From Planctomycetes bacterium syqfu (GTDB lineage Bacteria; Planctomycetota; Phycisphaerae; Phycisphaerales; Phycisphaeraceae): a stretch of 64,000 nucleotides of DNA. The stretch covers positions 992,001 through 1,056,000 of the forward strand of contig CP087563.1 of assembly GCA_020974905.1 (NCBI GenBank). Reading direction: 5' to 3'. Below are positions 52,460 to 62,002 of this stretch, piece after piece. The notes beneath the pieces were generated by a model that worked only from the letters and a program-made list of their open reading frames with translations, was not told where the DNA came from and did not search any database. Every line of letters starts with the position of its first letter. The first letter of the stretch is position 1. Both the position numbers and the translations under genes were made by a program.

Positions 52460-52735
52460 TCAATCGCAGTAGCCCGCGCGGCGGTAACCATCGTCATGAT
52501 GCCAAGGCATGATCCGGGCAAACCAGTTGTGATCGCACATGCGGTAGCGCGAATCCCATCGGGCGGCATGGCCACCGTCGTAGCGGATATGCCTGGCACC
52601 GTAACCGTAATCGGCATCGGTCCTGTAGGCGTGGCGTGTCGGTGTGTTTCCCGCCGGGGCGGCCGCCCAACCAAGGCTGGCCACACCAAGAACCGCAACG
52701 GCGACAAGAGCAACAATGGCGAGGGGCTTTTTCAT
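52460..52735 (-). CDS. Small exported His-rich protein
   Basis: A 91-residue protein with a clear signal peptide ending in GWAAA (about residue 26). The mature part of about 65 residues is rich in His, Tyr, Arg and Asp (TRHAYRTDADYGYGARHIRY; IMPWHHDDGYRRAG) with two Cys, a composition fitting metal binding in the periplasm. It is transcribed between the P-type ATPase and the sigma gene, and its upstream region shares a promoter-like motif with the sigma gene. No family was recognised. Confidence 0.7.
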   Translation of the reverse strand: MKKPLAIVALVAVAVLGVASLGWAAAPAGNTPTRHAYRTDADYGYGARHIRYDGGHAARWDSRYRMCDHNWFARIMPWHHDDGYRRAGYCD

Positions 52736-52804
52736 GATCGTTTCCTTTCTAAAGTCAGCAGCGGCGTGCAGGGAACGCTCTGTTTGCCGCTATCCATTTG
52801 TTTA

Positions 52805-52832
52805 GACGGAACGAGTCCCGCCGGCGTTACGC
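52805..52832 (-). promoter_or_regulatory. Shared promoter-like motif before the His-rich gene
   Basis: On the minus strand GCGTAACGCCGGCGGGACT is followed by CGTTCCGTC, matching 52313-52341 at 23 of 28 positions by eye. It lies about 70 bp before the start codon. Confidence 0.55.
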
Positions 52833-52888
52833 AGCCACACGAAATGGCAGGTATGGCGTTCTGGGCCGGCCACCTTATGGAATGGACC

Positions 52889-55051
52889 TCAACCCCGAAG
52901 CAACCGCAGGCCATTGAAGACGACCAGTAGCGTTGCGCCTGTATCGGCGGCGATGGCCATCCACAGCGATGCCAAGCCAACAATGGCCAGCACGATAAAC
53001 AGGAACTTCAGGCCCAGAGCGAAGGTAATGTTGGTCTTGATGTTTCGCAACGTTCGGCGGGAATGTCGGATGAGCCAGGAGACTTTCAGTAGGTCATCCG
53101 ACATCAGCGCGATGTCGGATGTTTCGATGGTGGCGTCGGTTCCCATGCCACCCATGGCAATGCCGATACTTGCCGCTGCCAGTGCCGGGGCATCGTTGAT
53201 ACCGTCACCCACCATCGCCACATGGCCATGCTCGGCTACGAGCGCCTCGACCACCTTGACCTTGTCCTCGGGCAGAAGTTCGGCGCGGTACTCATCCACA
53301 TTCGTGGCGGCGGCGACGGCCTTGGCGGTTCCGCTATTGTCACCGGTGAGCATGACCACTTTCCGAATGCCGGCGGATCGGAGTAGTCGCACCGCCTCGG
53401 GCGCATCGTCGCGGACGCGATCCGCGATGCTGATCAAACCGCAGACGTGCTGATCGTTGCCGACCGCCACGACCGTATGGCCGGCATCCTCCAATGCGAC
53501 GGCCCTATCGTGAGCGTCCTGGGACTCTTGTCCTCGGTCGTGCATCATGCGATGGCTGCCGATCCAGAACAGGCGACCGTCTATCTCTCCTTCGCCCCCC
53601 TTGCCCCGGATGGCGCGGTAGCTCTGAGCGGGTATGACTTGGACGGTATGGACTTGGGCTTTCCTCAGGACCGCCCGCGCCAATGGGTGTTCGCTGTGAG
53701 CTTCCAGCGCCGCCGCCCGTTTCAGCAGTTCTTCGGGGGTATGACCATTCAACGGCACGATTTCCTGGACCTCCGGTTGGCCGTGGGTCAGCGTGCCCGT
53801 TTTGTCCATCGCCAGCACACGGAGACGTCCGGCGGCTTCCATATAGACGCCGCCCTTGACCAATACGCCGTGACGCGCCGCCGATGTCAGCGCCGAGACG
53901 ATACTGACCGGCGTAGAGATCACCAATGCGCACGGGCAGGCAATCACCAGGATGACCAATCCACGGTAGCCCCATAGGGACCAGGCACCCAGCCCCAGCA
54001 ACGGCGGCAGGACCGCCAGGATTACCGCCAGCAGCATCATTACAGGCGTGTACCACCTGGCGAACTGATCGACCCATTGCTGTGCGGGCGCGCGGCGCGA
54101 TTGGGCATCCTGCACCATGTGGATAATACGTGCCAACGTTGTATCGTCCGCCGTCTTGGTCGAACGGAATTCCATCGCGCCGTCTTCGTTGACGGTCCCG
54201 GCAAACACCTCATCGTCGGGCGACTTTGGAACCGGCATCGATTCGCCAGTGATGGCGGCTTGGTTGACGGTGGAGTCTCCCTTGGTGACCACGCCGTCGA
54301 GGGGAATCTTTTCCCCCGGCCGAACCAAGACGGTCGCACCTACGGGCACTTCTGCCACGGGCTTTTCCATGATGTCGCCGTCGTGCGGGCAGATATATCG
54401 TGCCGTGGCCGGAGACAGGTCCAACAAAGCGCCAATTGCATTGCGGGCGCGTTCGACACTCCAGTGCTCCAGCAGCAGCGAGACGGCAAAGAGAAACGCC
54501 ACCGTTGCCGCCTCGAACCACTCGCCGATCGCCATCGCGCCGATGACGGCGACAACCATCAGCAGGTTCATATCCGGCTGCAATCGCCGGACTGCCTGAA
54601 TCGCCTTGGGCGTGACAAACCACGCTCCCGTCACGACGGACGCAACGTACAAGAGAATCGATGTCAAGGGATAAGCATGCGATGGTTCGTGCCCGCCAGT
54701 CAAGGCGTCCACCAGGCTGCCGTGGATGCCCCAATGCGTGATGAAGCCAGTGGCGAGTAAACCACCGCTCAATGCGGTCATGATGAGCCAGCCATGGCGT
54801 GTCCAGAAGTTCTCCTGCGTTACGGCGTTTCGTTGTGCCCATGGCACCGCCTTCATACCGGTAGCATTGATTGCCGAGACGATCACCTCCGACGTGATGA
54901 TGTCGGGGTCAAACTCGGCCGACATACGACCGTTGACCACATCAAACGACAGGTCGAGTACGCCGTCCCGTCGGCCGACTTCTCGTTGAAGGATGGCGAC
55001 CTCCTCCGAGCAGTCCAGGCCATGCACTTTGTAGTCAGCTCGCTGTGACAT
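52889..55051 (-). CDS. Heavy-metal P1B-type ATPase, Zn/Cd/Pb-like
   Basis: A 720-residue metal-exporting ATPase. The N-terminal domain carries GLDCSEEVAIL in place of the classical C-x-x-C. Cys372-Pro-Cys374 in transmembrane helix 6, Asp416 in the phosphorylation motif DKTGTLT, the TGES loop and GDGINDAPAL are intact. A Lys in the C-terminal helix region (TNITFALGLK) and an Asp near the end (ADTGATLLVVFNG) match the Zn2+/Cd2+/Pb2+ class. It exports excess metal and ends about 150 bp before the His-rich gene. Its start overlaps the ABC ATPase gene by 17 bp. Confidence 0.92.
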   Translation of the reverse strand: MSQRADYKVHGLDCSEEVAILQREVGRRDGVLDLSFDVVNGRMSAEFDPDIITSEVIVSAINATGMKAVPWAQRNAVTQENFWTRHGWLIMTALSGGLLATGFITHWGIHGSLVDALTGGHEPSHAYPLTSILLYVASVVTGAWFVTPKAIQAVRRLQPDMNLLMVVAVIGAMAIGEWFEAATVAFLFAVSLLLEHWSVERARNAIGALLDLSPATARYICPHDGDIMEKPVAEVPVGATVLVRPGEKIPLDGVVTKGDSTVNQAAITGESMPVPKSPDDEVFAGTVNEDGAMEFRSTKTADDTTLARIIHMVQDAQSRRAPAQQWVDQFARWYTPVMMLLAVILAVLPPLLGLGAWSLWGYRGLVILVIACPCALVISTPVSIVSALTSAARHGVLVKGGVYMEAAGRLRVLAMDKTGTLTHGQPEVQEIVPLNGHTPEELLKRAAALEAHSEHPLARAVLRKAQVHTVQVIPAQSYRAIRGKGGEGEIDGRLFWIGSHRMMHDRGQESQDAHDRAVALEDAGHTVVAVGNDQHVCGLISIADRVRDDAPEAVRLLRSAGIRKVVMLTGDNSGTAKAVAAATNVDEYRAELLPEDKVKVVEALVAEHGHVAMVGDGINDAPALAAASIGIAMGGMGTDATIETSDIALMSDDLLKVSWLIRHSRRTLRNIKTNITFALGLKFLFIVLAIVGLASLWMAIAADTGATLLVVFNGLRLLRG

Positions 55052-55781
55052 GCATCACATCTCGATCGTGGCTCGCGCCCGCTCCGGTGGCGCGCGGCGC
55101 GGCGTCGGAGCCGTCCGGGGAGCACTCCTCGACAATCTGCCCGTGCCGAAGACAAACGATACGTTGGGCGAGTCGGCCCAGGTCCGGGTCGTGTGTGGCG
55201 ATCACGAGGGTTCGCCCCTCACGATGCAGCCGCTGGAAGATCTTCACAACGCGGTCGGCATTGTCTTCGTCAAGGTTGCCCGTCGGCTCATCGGCGAGGA
55301 TGATCTTCGGATCGTTGATCAACGCTCGCGCAATGCAGACCCGCTGTTGTTCGCCCCCGGATAGTTGTGACGGCAGATGGTGAGCGCGATCGGCCAGTTG
55401 CACTCGCTCCAGAGCGAGCAGCGCCTCCTGCTTATCCACCATCGAATGGTAATACTGGGCGAGCATGACATTCTCGACAGCCGTCAGATAACTGACCAAG
55501 TGAAATTGCTGGAAGATCAGGCCGACGTTCTCCCGACGAAAAGTGGCGGCTTCATCGACATCGAGCTGCAATAGGTTCTGGCCCATGACATGAACGCAGC
55601 CGTCCGTGGGTCGATCCAAACCGTCCAACAGATTCAACAGCGTCGTCTTGCCCGAGCCGGACGGTCCCATGAGCGCGACCCATTCGCCAAGGGCGATCTT
55701 CAAGTTCACCCCATCGACAGCCCGCACGCCACCGGGATAAGCGCGAGTCACGTATTCAAGCAGTACTGCGGATTGATTCAT
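55035..55781 (-). CDS. ABC transporter ATPase (MacB/LolD type) of an iron-uptake operon
   Basis: A 248-residue ATPase with Walker A GPSGSGKT, signature LSGGEQQR and Walker B IILADEPTGNLD, the last typical of LolD/MacB/FtsE-type ATPases. It sits next to two FtsX-type permeases and an FTR1-type permease, the arrangement known from the Campylobacter P19 iron-uptake operon (cj1658-cj1665). It shares one base with the stop codon of the upstream permease gene. The last 25 residues are a His/Asp/Arg-rich tail, an extension of unknown use. Confidence 0.88.
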   Translation of the reverse strand: MNQSAVLLEYVTRAYPGGVRAVDGVNLKIALGEWVALMGPSGSGKTTLLNLLDGLDRPTDGCVHVMGQNLLQLDVDEAATFRRENVGLIFQQFHLVSYLTAVENVMLAQYYHSMVDKQEALLALERVQLADRAHHLPSQLSGGEQQRVCIARALINDPKIILADEPTGNLDEDNADRVVKIFQRLHREGRTLVIATHDPDLGRLAQRIVCLRHGQIVEECSPDGSDAAPRATGAGASHDRDVMHVTAS

Positions 55782-57079
55782 CAGTCACCTCTCAAAATGG
55801 CGGCCGGTTGTAATCTCGAGGCCCGACGCGCCCCCAGCCAGCCGGCCAACAGACAGACCCCCAACGTCACACCGGTCGCCGCCGCCAGCGCTGCAACCCG
55901 AGGCTGCACATTGGCGTGGAATACGTACCACACGACACCCTGCGCCAACGCGGTGCCGAGGACGAATCCGCTTGCCGCCGCGACCACACCCATTGCCGTG
56001 TTTTCCAGAAGCAGCAGCATTCCCACGGCCCATCGCGTCGCGCCCAGCGATTGAAGCAGCGCCAACTCTTTGCGCCGCTGCACGACCCGCGCCAGCACCG
56101 CGGCGCAGACACCCATGGCTGTCAGCACCGCCACCGCCGTCAGTGCCAGACCGGCAAGCAGATTGATTTTCGTTAACATATGCCGCTCGCCGTAGAGCAC
56201 TTGTTGAAGGGGTTTGAGTTGCACCGGTTGTTCGAGATTGTTGATCGCCTGTTCCAACGCTCGGATGGCCGATCCATCACCGGGAACCGACATCAAAAGG
56301 TAACCGAAGTCGGATGTCATCGGTAGCGAGTTGCCTGCGCCGGTCGGTCCGGCGGAAAGAGGCAGCGGCGCGGCATTGCGGATTTTCGGATCAGTTGCGG
56401 CGTGGCAGGACAGGCAATCAGCATATCGACCAGCCGTTACCCCCGGAACCTGAGGGTGAGTCACCGGCACCTGTGCGAATCGCGCCGGACCAGCCGTTGC
56501 AACGGTAAGCGATCCCGGTGGGACGAACAGGCGATCCTCGTCCTCGTCGCCGGATTCGAAAATGCCCACGACCTGGTATTGGCCGGGCGACTCGCCGCTG
56601 AGCCATTGGATGTTGATGCGCCCGCCCACGGAGAGGCCGAGCATCTTTGCCACACTTCGACCGGCCATCACTTCATCGGAGCCGCTCGGGCGACGTCCGG
56701 TGACCGACCAGTAGCCGGTCATCACGGTCAGGGATTGGGGGTTGGCCGCCGCCACCGCGACGGGGCGACCTTCGATCAGCCCGACGCGAAGCGCCACCCG
56801 CGCCGTCTTGACACCGCGCGTTTGCAACAGTGTCTCGATGGTGGGCCAATCCACCTGTGGTGGCGTTGATGCCGATTGTGAAGAGGCTGGTGATGTGATC
56901 GGATAGACCACGGCATTGGCTCCGATGTGGCGCAGCTCCCCGCTCATCTTCTGTTGGACTTCCATTGCCATGGTGGCAAACAGCGCCGCCAGGATCGCGC
57001 ACGTGGTCAGCGCCCCCAGTGTCCATAAGGACACACCGGGGTTCTTCAAGATGGCTTTGACGACCATTCGACCGAGCAT
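55781..57079 (-). CDS. FtsX/MacB-type permease with a CXXCH motif
   Basis: A 432-residue permease with an N-terminal helix (about 18-40), a large extracytoplasmic domain (about 41-300) and three C-terminal helices with the FtsX-type segment RRKELALLQSLGATRWAVG. The external domain contains Cys222-Leu-Ser-Cys225-His226 within GRYADCLSCHAATD, a C-x-x-C-H motif as in c-type cytochromes, with no other heme features seen. Flanking genes are its ATPase and the second permease. The CXXCH could be heme, a disulfide or a metal site; only the motif is certain. Confidence 0.85.
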   Translation of the reverse strand: MLGRMVVKAILKNPGVSLWTLGALTTCAILAALFATMAMEVQQKMSGELRHIGANAVVYPITSPASSQSASTPPQVDWPTIETLLQTRGVKTARVALRVGLIEGRPVAVAAANPQSLTVMTGYWSVTGRRPSGSDEVMAGRSVAKMLGLSVGGRINIQWLSGESPGQYQVVGIFESGDEDEDRLFVPPGSLTVATAGPARFAQVPVTHPQVPGVTAGRYADCLSCHAATDPKIRNAAPLPLSAGPTGAGNSLPMTSDFGYLLMSVPGDGSAIRALEQAINNLEQPVQLKPLQQVLYGERHMLTKINLLAGLALTAVAVLTAMGVCAAVLARVVQRRKELALLQSLGATRWAVGMLLLLENTAMGVVAAASGFVLGTALAQGVVWYVFHANVQPRVAALAAATGVTLGVCLLAGWLGARRASRLQPAAILRGD

Positions 57080-57093
57080 GTCACGGTCCTCAA

Positions 57094-58365
57094 TCAGACG
57101 CCACGGAGCAGCCGAGCCGCCTGTTGATGCACCGTGCGCCAGACCGGCGGCACACTGGCGGCGACGGCAATCAGCAATCCCAGCAACGGCGCGAGGATCA
57201 GCAGCACCCCGTGGGGTTCAGATGCGCTGTCGAAAATCACTCGAAGCAGCCACCCACCAAGAACCTGGCCGGTCAGCGCCGCCAATACACCACCGGCCAG
57301 TCCGATGGCGACCGCTTCGGTCAGGAACAGGCGTAAGACATCGGCCCGGTGAGCGCCCACCGCCTGGAGCAGCGCCACTTCACCGCGCCGCTCCAGCACC
57401 GCCGAGCTGAGTACTCCCATGATGCTCAAGGTGCTTGCGATCAACACAAAAATGCCCAGCAGCAACATCAGCCCATCGATGCGGCCAAGCACCGCGCCTT
57501 GCGTCTCGGCCACCCGCCGCACCACCCGAGCGGATGAACCGGGCACGGCGTTCTGGATGTCGGCAGCGACCGAGCCGGGATAAGGCGTGCAAACCCATCG
57601 TTCGTATTCGGCGGGCGTCAGCGACTGCGGATCGCGGCCATAACGTTCCGCCAACTTGTTCTCCGGTGTGGTCAGAGCGGCAATCTGCACCTCCGCGACT
57701 TTGCCCGGCAACCCCGCCAGTCGCTGCACAACCGAGAGCGGTGCGACGATGGCTTCATCTTCGTCCTTGCCGCTGGTGAGCACGCCGACGATGCGTACAG
57801 AAGTGGAGCGTTGGTCGGTGGTCAATTCCACCCGGTCTCCGGGCCCAAGGTCCAGTTCCTGCGCCAAGGCTGCGCCGACCAGGCAGGATTCGGGATTCAT
57901 CGGCCACGCGCCGCGGGCCTGCCAGTAGGGAAAGACCTCCGCCGCACCGGTCACGAATGGATCGGCGTCTTCGAGCAGCACATGGTGGTTAAACCAAGTG
58001 CCCACCAATGGGACGGATCGGCCTGCCAAACGAGCTTGCGTGGTCAGCCGTGGCGCGAAAGCGAGGATGTTGTTGCGCCAGAATATCTGCTTGAGACGCG
58101 GCAGGTCGGCTTCGTCCAGGTAAACCGTTCGCCCAGGCGCAACCAGTTCGTAGCCGCCGACGCGAACGTCCACGGCCGCCTCGGCCGGCTGAAGCTGGAT
58201 GTTCGCGCCGAACGAGCGCATCTCGCGGTTGAGTTTGTCGCCCACATCCAGGCCCAGAGCCAGAAGTCCGATCACCAGACTCAAGCCGATCCAAACGGCG
58301 GCCACCGCCAGCAGCTTACGGCTGCGGCGACGAACGAATGATTCGATAAGCATTCGAAAAAACAT
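57094..58365 (-). CDS. FtsX/MacB-type permease
   Basis: A 423-residue permease. The ATG at 58365 (MFFRMLIESF) is preferred because it begins the first helix as in family members; a longer in-frame start adds 23 residues without support. It has one N-terminal helix, a long external domain with LTPAEYERWVCTPYPGSVAA, a segment shared by the P19-operon permeases, and three C-terminal helices (GVLSSAVLERRGEVALLQAV). It lies 14 bp upstream of the CXXCH permease and works with it and the ATPase. Confidence 0.85.
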   Translation of the reverse strand: MFFRMLIESFVRRRSRKLLAVAAVWIGLSLVIGLLALGLDVGDKLNREMRSFGANIQLQPAEAAVDVRVGGYELVAPGRTVYLDEADLPRLKQIFWRNNILAFAPRLTTQARLAGRSVPLVGTWFNHHVLLEDADPFVTGAAEVFPYWQARGAWPMNPESCLVGAALAQELDLGPGDRVELTTDQRSTSVRIVGVLTSGKDEDEAIVAPLSVVQRLAGLPGKVAEVQIAALTTPENKLAERYGRDPQSLTPAEYERWVCTPYPGSVAADIQNAVPGSSARVVRRVAETQGAVLGRIDGLMLLLGIFVLIASTLSIMGVLSSAVLERRGEVALLQAVGAHRADVLRLFLTEAVAIGLAGGVLAALTGQVLGGWLLRVIFDSASEPHGVLLILAPLLGLLIAVAASVPPVWRTVHQQAARLLRGV

Positions 58366-58448
58366 GATTGAGTCGAACCCGTTGACGTTGATCGTCCTGG
58401 CACCATGCGAGCCCGTCGGACCGACGCGCCACAATTGGTGGCTTGTTG

Positions 58449-59876
58449 TTACTCGGTCGGGTTGTTCGCATGCTCCTGCTCAAACAGCTTCCGGCATCTC
58501 GGCATGGAGCACAGGTAGTATGTGGTGTTCCCCTCGGTAACGACTGCAGCGGCCTCGTTGATCTTGACGCGCATTCCGCAGATTGGGCAATTGGCTTCGG
58601 GCATGGGGCGGTCGTCAAAGAGCTTGGCGTGGCGGTCGAGCAGTTCGGTTCCGATCCGAAGTTCCGTGTCGTTCACTTGCGATTCCAACGGTATCGGATT
58701 ACACCCGCCGGCCATGCCGACCGACAGGGGGTTGATCTCCGCCGCACAGTTGAGGCACAAGAGATTAGGACCACTCTGGATGTAGCCGAATGTCCCGCAT
58801 ATCTCACAGGCGTCCAAGCTCGTGCGAACCTTACCGTCGGAAGTCTTCATCGCCAGAAAGCGCACGACGCGATCCCCGACCGCCAATCCGTAGCGGTAAA
58901 GTTGGCCATCATCCAAAGCGGTCAGCGGCACTGTCACCGCGGCCCCTTTGCGCGTGAGCATCTGGGGAGGCGGTACTTCGTGGGGCATCTGTTCCTGTGC
59001 GTAAACCACGCCCACCGCAAGCAAGACTACCAGCGTGCAAACCAAAGCCCCGACACGATAGAACCGTTCCCGCCGCACTGTAGCCAGAGCGAGACGGCGT
59101 TCGGCGGTCGAAGCTGTCGGCTCCGATGCGGCGGCCTCGTCCGTCTCCCGGGTGAACCAGATAAATAGGGGAATCGCAACGATCGCCAGGATGAACAAGG
59201 CGTTGTTGCGCACAACCGGCCCAATCAACGCCATAGTCGTCTGCGTCGCGGGAACGATCCCGACTTCAGAAAATTCGTGATAGCCGTTGACCAGCAACTG
59301 GGCGAGGAAGATCGCCAGAACCCATTCCGTCACGACGAAGAAGCGTTTCAGATTGACTCGTATGCTGCCACGTACAAACATCACCGCAAACACGACGGCG
59401 AAGACCAGCCCAAGCAACGCCCCGAGAAAGCTCAGCACGGCATCGGTGGTCAACCGTACAGCGCTGAGGAACATGACCGACTCGGCACCCTCGCGGAAGA
59501 CCATCAGGAAGGCGAACAAGCCCAAGCCCCACGCCTCGAGCCGACGATGCGATGGGTCGGCCTGAACCGTCCGTTCCACGCGGTGCTCGATGTCCTGGCG
59601 CAGGGTCTTACTCTTGCGGTGCATCCACCACATCATCGACGCGACGAAGACCGCCGCCGTCCAGTACAAGACCCCCTCGTAGGCCTCCTCGTTGATCGGC
59701 AAGGCGTTGAGCCCGAACGTCGCTACGACGCTGGCCAGCACCGCCAGACCCAGCCCCCAGTAGACCGGCTTCTCCAGATCCTTGCGGCCCGCTCGCTTCA
59801 GCACCACTAGCGTGATGCTGATAACCAGGGCGGCCTCGACCCCTTCCCGTAACATGATGACAAATGATTCAAACAT
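58449..59876 (-). CDS. FTR1-type iron permease fused to DUF2318 and a Cys-rich C-terminal domain
   Basis: A 475-residue protein that starts MFESFVIMLREGVEAALV with GGAG upstream. The FTR1 part has seven helices and two R-E-G-x-E motifs, REGVEA (10-15) and REGAES (128-133), where the Glu pair binds iron. After residue 300 follows a DUF2318 domain with Cys357, 360, 374, 377 and 392 (DACEICGTFGYIQSG; CLNCAAEIN), then a TRASH/YHS-like end with CPICGM (430-435) and Cys456, Cys461. In other bacteria DUF2318 is a separate gene. The fusion likely couples iron permeation to redox or iron binding. Confidence 0.88.
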   Translation of the reverse strand: MFESFVIMLREGVEAALVISITLVVLKRAGRKDLEKPVYWGLGLAVLASVVATFGLNALPINEEAYEGVLYWTAAVFVASMMWWMHRKSKTLRQDIEHRVERTVQADPSHRRLEAWGLGLFAFLMVFREGAESVMFLSAVRLTTDAVLSFLGALLGLVFAVVFAVMFVRGSIRVNLKRFFVVTEWVLAIFLAQLLVNGYHEFSEVGIVPATQTTMALIGPVVRNNALFILAIVAIPLFIWFTRETDEAAASEPTASTAERRLALATVRRERFYRVGALVCTLVVLLAVGVVYAQEQMPHEVPPPQMLTRKGAAVTVPLTALDDGQLYRYGLAVGDRVVRFLAMKTSDGKVRTSLDACEICGTFGYIQSGPNLLCLNCAAEINPLSVGMAGGCNPIPLESQVNDTELRIGTELLDRHAKLFDDRPMPEANCPICGMRVKINEAAAVVTEGNTTYYLCSMPRCRKLFEQEHANNPTE

Positions 59877-60118
59877 GCGAGCAATCTCCGACAAGCCACA
59901 CGCAAGTAATTAAGATCGGGTCTCAATTTCATCGTCAGGGTAGCAATGTGGATGTGGCATGTCAATGCAAAAATGGGTATCGCGACCTGGAGATTGACGT
60001 GGACTGTGATCAGGAACGGAACGCGCAATGTCCCACCCAGCCGGATTTTGAATGCATCATTGCCTCACTGGCCGGGTCGCTCCATTGGGCCGGAACGCAG
60101 ATGACGACTCAACTTACC

Positions 60119-60394
60119 TCACTTGTCTGTCGCCCGGCCATGGAACCATTGAACCGTGAATGTAATCGCGATGAGAATTAACGCCAGAAGTATGATGATC
60201 CAGTTTACCGATAGATGGGCATACCCCTTTTGTTCCATCTGTGTTTGTTGGTCGTATTTCGTTACTCCGATCAGAAGAAATGTTACGGCCCAGAAACCAA
60301 TGACAAACCACCCGCTTGGCGAACCCGACTTTCGAGTATTGGCCTTGTTTGAACGCGGCTTCTTGCGTCGCTTGTTTCTGCGGTTGGCAGCCAT
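60119..60394 (-). CDS. Small membrane protein with basic N-terminus
   Basis: A 91-residue protein. The first 25 residues are Arg/Lys/Asn-rich (NRRNKRRKKPRSNKANTRKS) and two hydrophobic helices follow (FVIGFWAVTFLLIGV and IIILLALILIAITFTVQWF). Start: ATG beginning MAANRR. No family was recognised. It lies between the FTR1 gene and a SpoIIE-type phosphatase gene. Confidence 0.6.
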   Translation of the reverse strand: MAANRRNKRRKKPRSNKANTRKSGSPSGWFVIGFWAVTFLLIGVTKYDQQTQMEQKGYAHLSVNWIIILLALILIAITFTVQWFHGRATDK

Positions 60395-60494
60395 CCAAAC
60401 GTCCTTCGCCTTCAGATTTACGTGTTCCCATTTGTATTACCAAACGGACGGTCGAATCATCGTTGGGCGAAATTCAACCGTGATAACGACGAAC

Positions 60495-61976
60495 CTACGC
60501 GGTAGCGGACTGCATTTGTAGCGAAGGTGCAGCGGCGATCTCAAATGCCAGAATCGTCGTGTCGTCGGTTGTCGTGCCTTGCCCGCGGCGCTCGACCTCG
60601 GCAATGATGCTTTCGACTTGCCCGTCCAGCGATTGCGAATCGCATTCGGACAACAGATCGCCCACGCCACGCGACCCGAGTTGCGACTCGCCTAGAACAC
60701 CGGACTCGGTTACACCGTCACTGTATAGAAAAACTCGGTCTCCCGGCTTCAGCGGCACTTCAATGATGTCCCATCTTCCATTTGGAAGAATGCCCAGCAT
60801 CGGACCAGTGGATTCGAGATGCTGAATATGACGGCCAATAATCGTCGTGCATCCTTCGTGGCCGGCCGCGGCATAGGTCCACGTGCCTGCCACGGCGTTC
60901 CAGATACCAATCGAAGCGACGGCAAACTTCTGTCCGAGTGTGCAAGCGAGAAGGTCGGCATTGACTTGTTCGAGAGCGACAGAAAGATCAAGGCTTTGTT
61001 CCAGTCGATAGCGCAGCGACATTTTGACAATGCCGGTCAGCAGCGCAGCACTGACTCCGTGTCCCGCAATGTCCACCACAGCGGTGACCAACCGGCCGTC
61101 GGGCAACTCAAACAAGTCGTACAGATCCCCCGCCACGTGCTCCATGGGCCAATAGCGAGCCGACACCTTCATGCCATGGGAATTGCAAGTCAGGCGTGGC
61201 AAAAGGTTCGCCTGGATTTTTCGTGCCCGTTCCATGTCCGACAGCCGATGCGTTTCGTGCCAATGAAGTATTTCCGCCATGTGATCAAGTTCGCCAGTCA
61301 GACTCCACAATTCAGACGGACCGGGCAAGGTGGGCCGAGCGGCAAAATCCTTTGAAGCCCACGCCTTGGCGGCGTGAGCCAACCGGCGGAAGGGACGGAT
61401 GGCCCAGAAATACATACCCAGACACAGCAGCAGCATGACACTCCCGGCGGCGGCAATCGTGCTTGCAATATGGCTTGACAGCATGCCGCGCATCTCGCGA
61501 TTGACATTTGCCATGTCCTGCGCCACGACGATGATGATTCCGTCATCAACGGGCAGCCTTGCCTGTACGTAATCGCGTTCATTGACTCGGATGATCGAGC
61601 GACTCTGGCCAACGTCAATCAATGCTCGTTTGGCGTCATTTTCTTGCGGAGAGGCCGACTCGGCGACGATCCGTCCTTTGTCGTTCAAGACGAGGATGAT
61701 GTGCCCCGGTGAGATGTGGGCATTGAGTGTTTCGCAAAATCGACGTACATACTGTTGAATCACTTCGCGTGGCTTGTCAGCATCAAGCTCAAGTAACCGG
61801 GCCTGGTCCTGCAAGGCCGTGACGACACGATCAACAAGGGTCGCACGCTCCCGCTGATAATCGATGAACGTACTGATGGCGCTCACCGTGACGATCACGA
61901 CGACCGCGGTGATCACGAGCCGCAGCCGCAACGAGTCGCGCAGCCTTATCCATCTTGATCGAAGAGTGTCACTCAT
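60495..61976 (-). CDS. SpoIIE/RsbU-type phosphatase with membrane sensor
   Basis: A 493-residue signalling protein. It has an N-terminal helix (about 18-38), an extracytoplasmic sensor region (about 40-175), a second helix (SVMLLLCLGMYFWAI), a HAMP-like linker and a PP2C-type SpoIIE phosphatase domain with GDLYDLFELPDGRL, VVDIAGHGVSAALLTG, AAAGHEGCT and YSDGVTE, which carry the metal-binding Asp residues. It would dephosphorylate a STAS antagonist; a STAS protein gene lies 26 bp upstream, making a partner-switching pair. An anti-sigma kinase is not present here. Confidence 0.88.
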   Translation of the reverse strand: MSDTLRSRWIRLRDSLRLRLVITAVVVIVTVSAISTFIDYQRERATLVDRVVTALQDQARLLELDADKPREVIQQYVRRFCETLNAHISPGHIILVLNDKGRIVAESASPQENDAKRALIDVGQSRSIIRVNERDYVQARLPVDDGIIIVVAQDMANVNREMRGMLSSHIASTIAAAGSVMLLLCLGMYFWAIRPFRRLAHAAKAWASKDFAARPTLPGPSELWSLTGELDHMAEILHWHETHRLSDMERARKIQANLLPRLTCNSHGMKVSARYWPMEHVAGDLYDLFELPDGRLVTAVVDIAGHGVSAALLTGIVKMSLRYRLEQSLDLSVALEQVNADLLACTLGQKFAVASIGIWNAVAGTWTYAAAGHEGCTTIIGRHIQHLESTGPMLGILPNGRWDIIEVPLKPGDRVFLYSDGVTESGVLGESQLGSRGVGDLLSECDSQSLDGQVESIIAEVERRGQGTTTDDTTILAFEIAAAPSLQMQSATA

Positions 61977-62002
61977 AGACTATTCATCCATCGGTGCATG
62001 GG

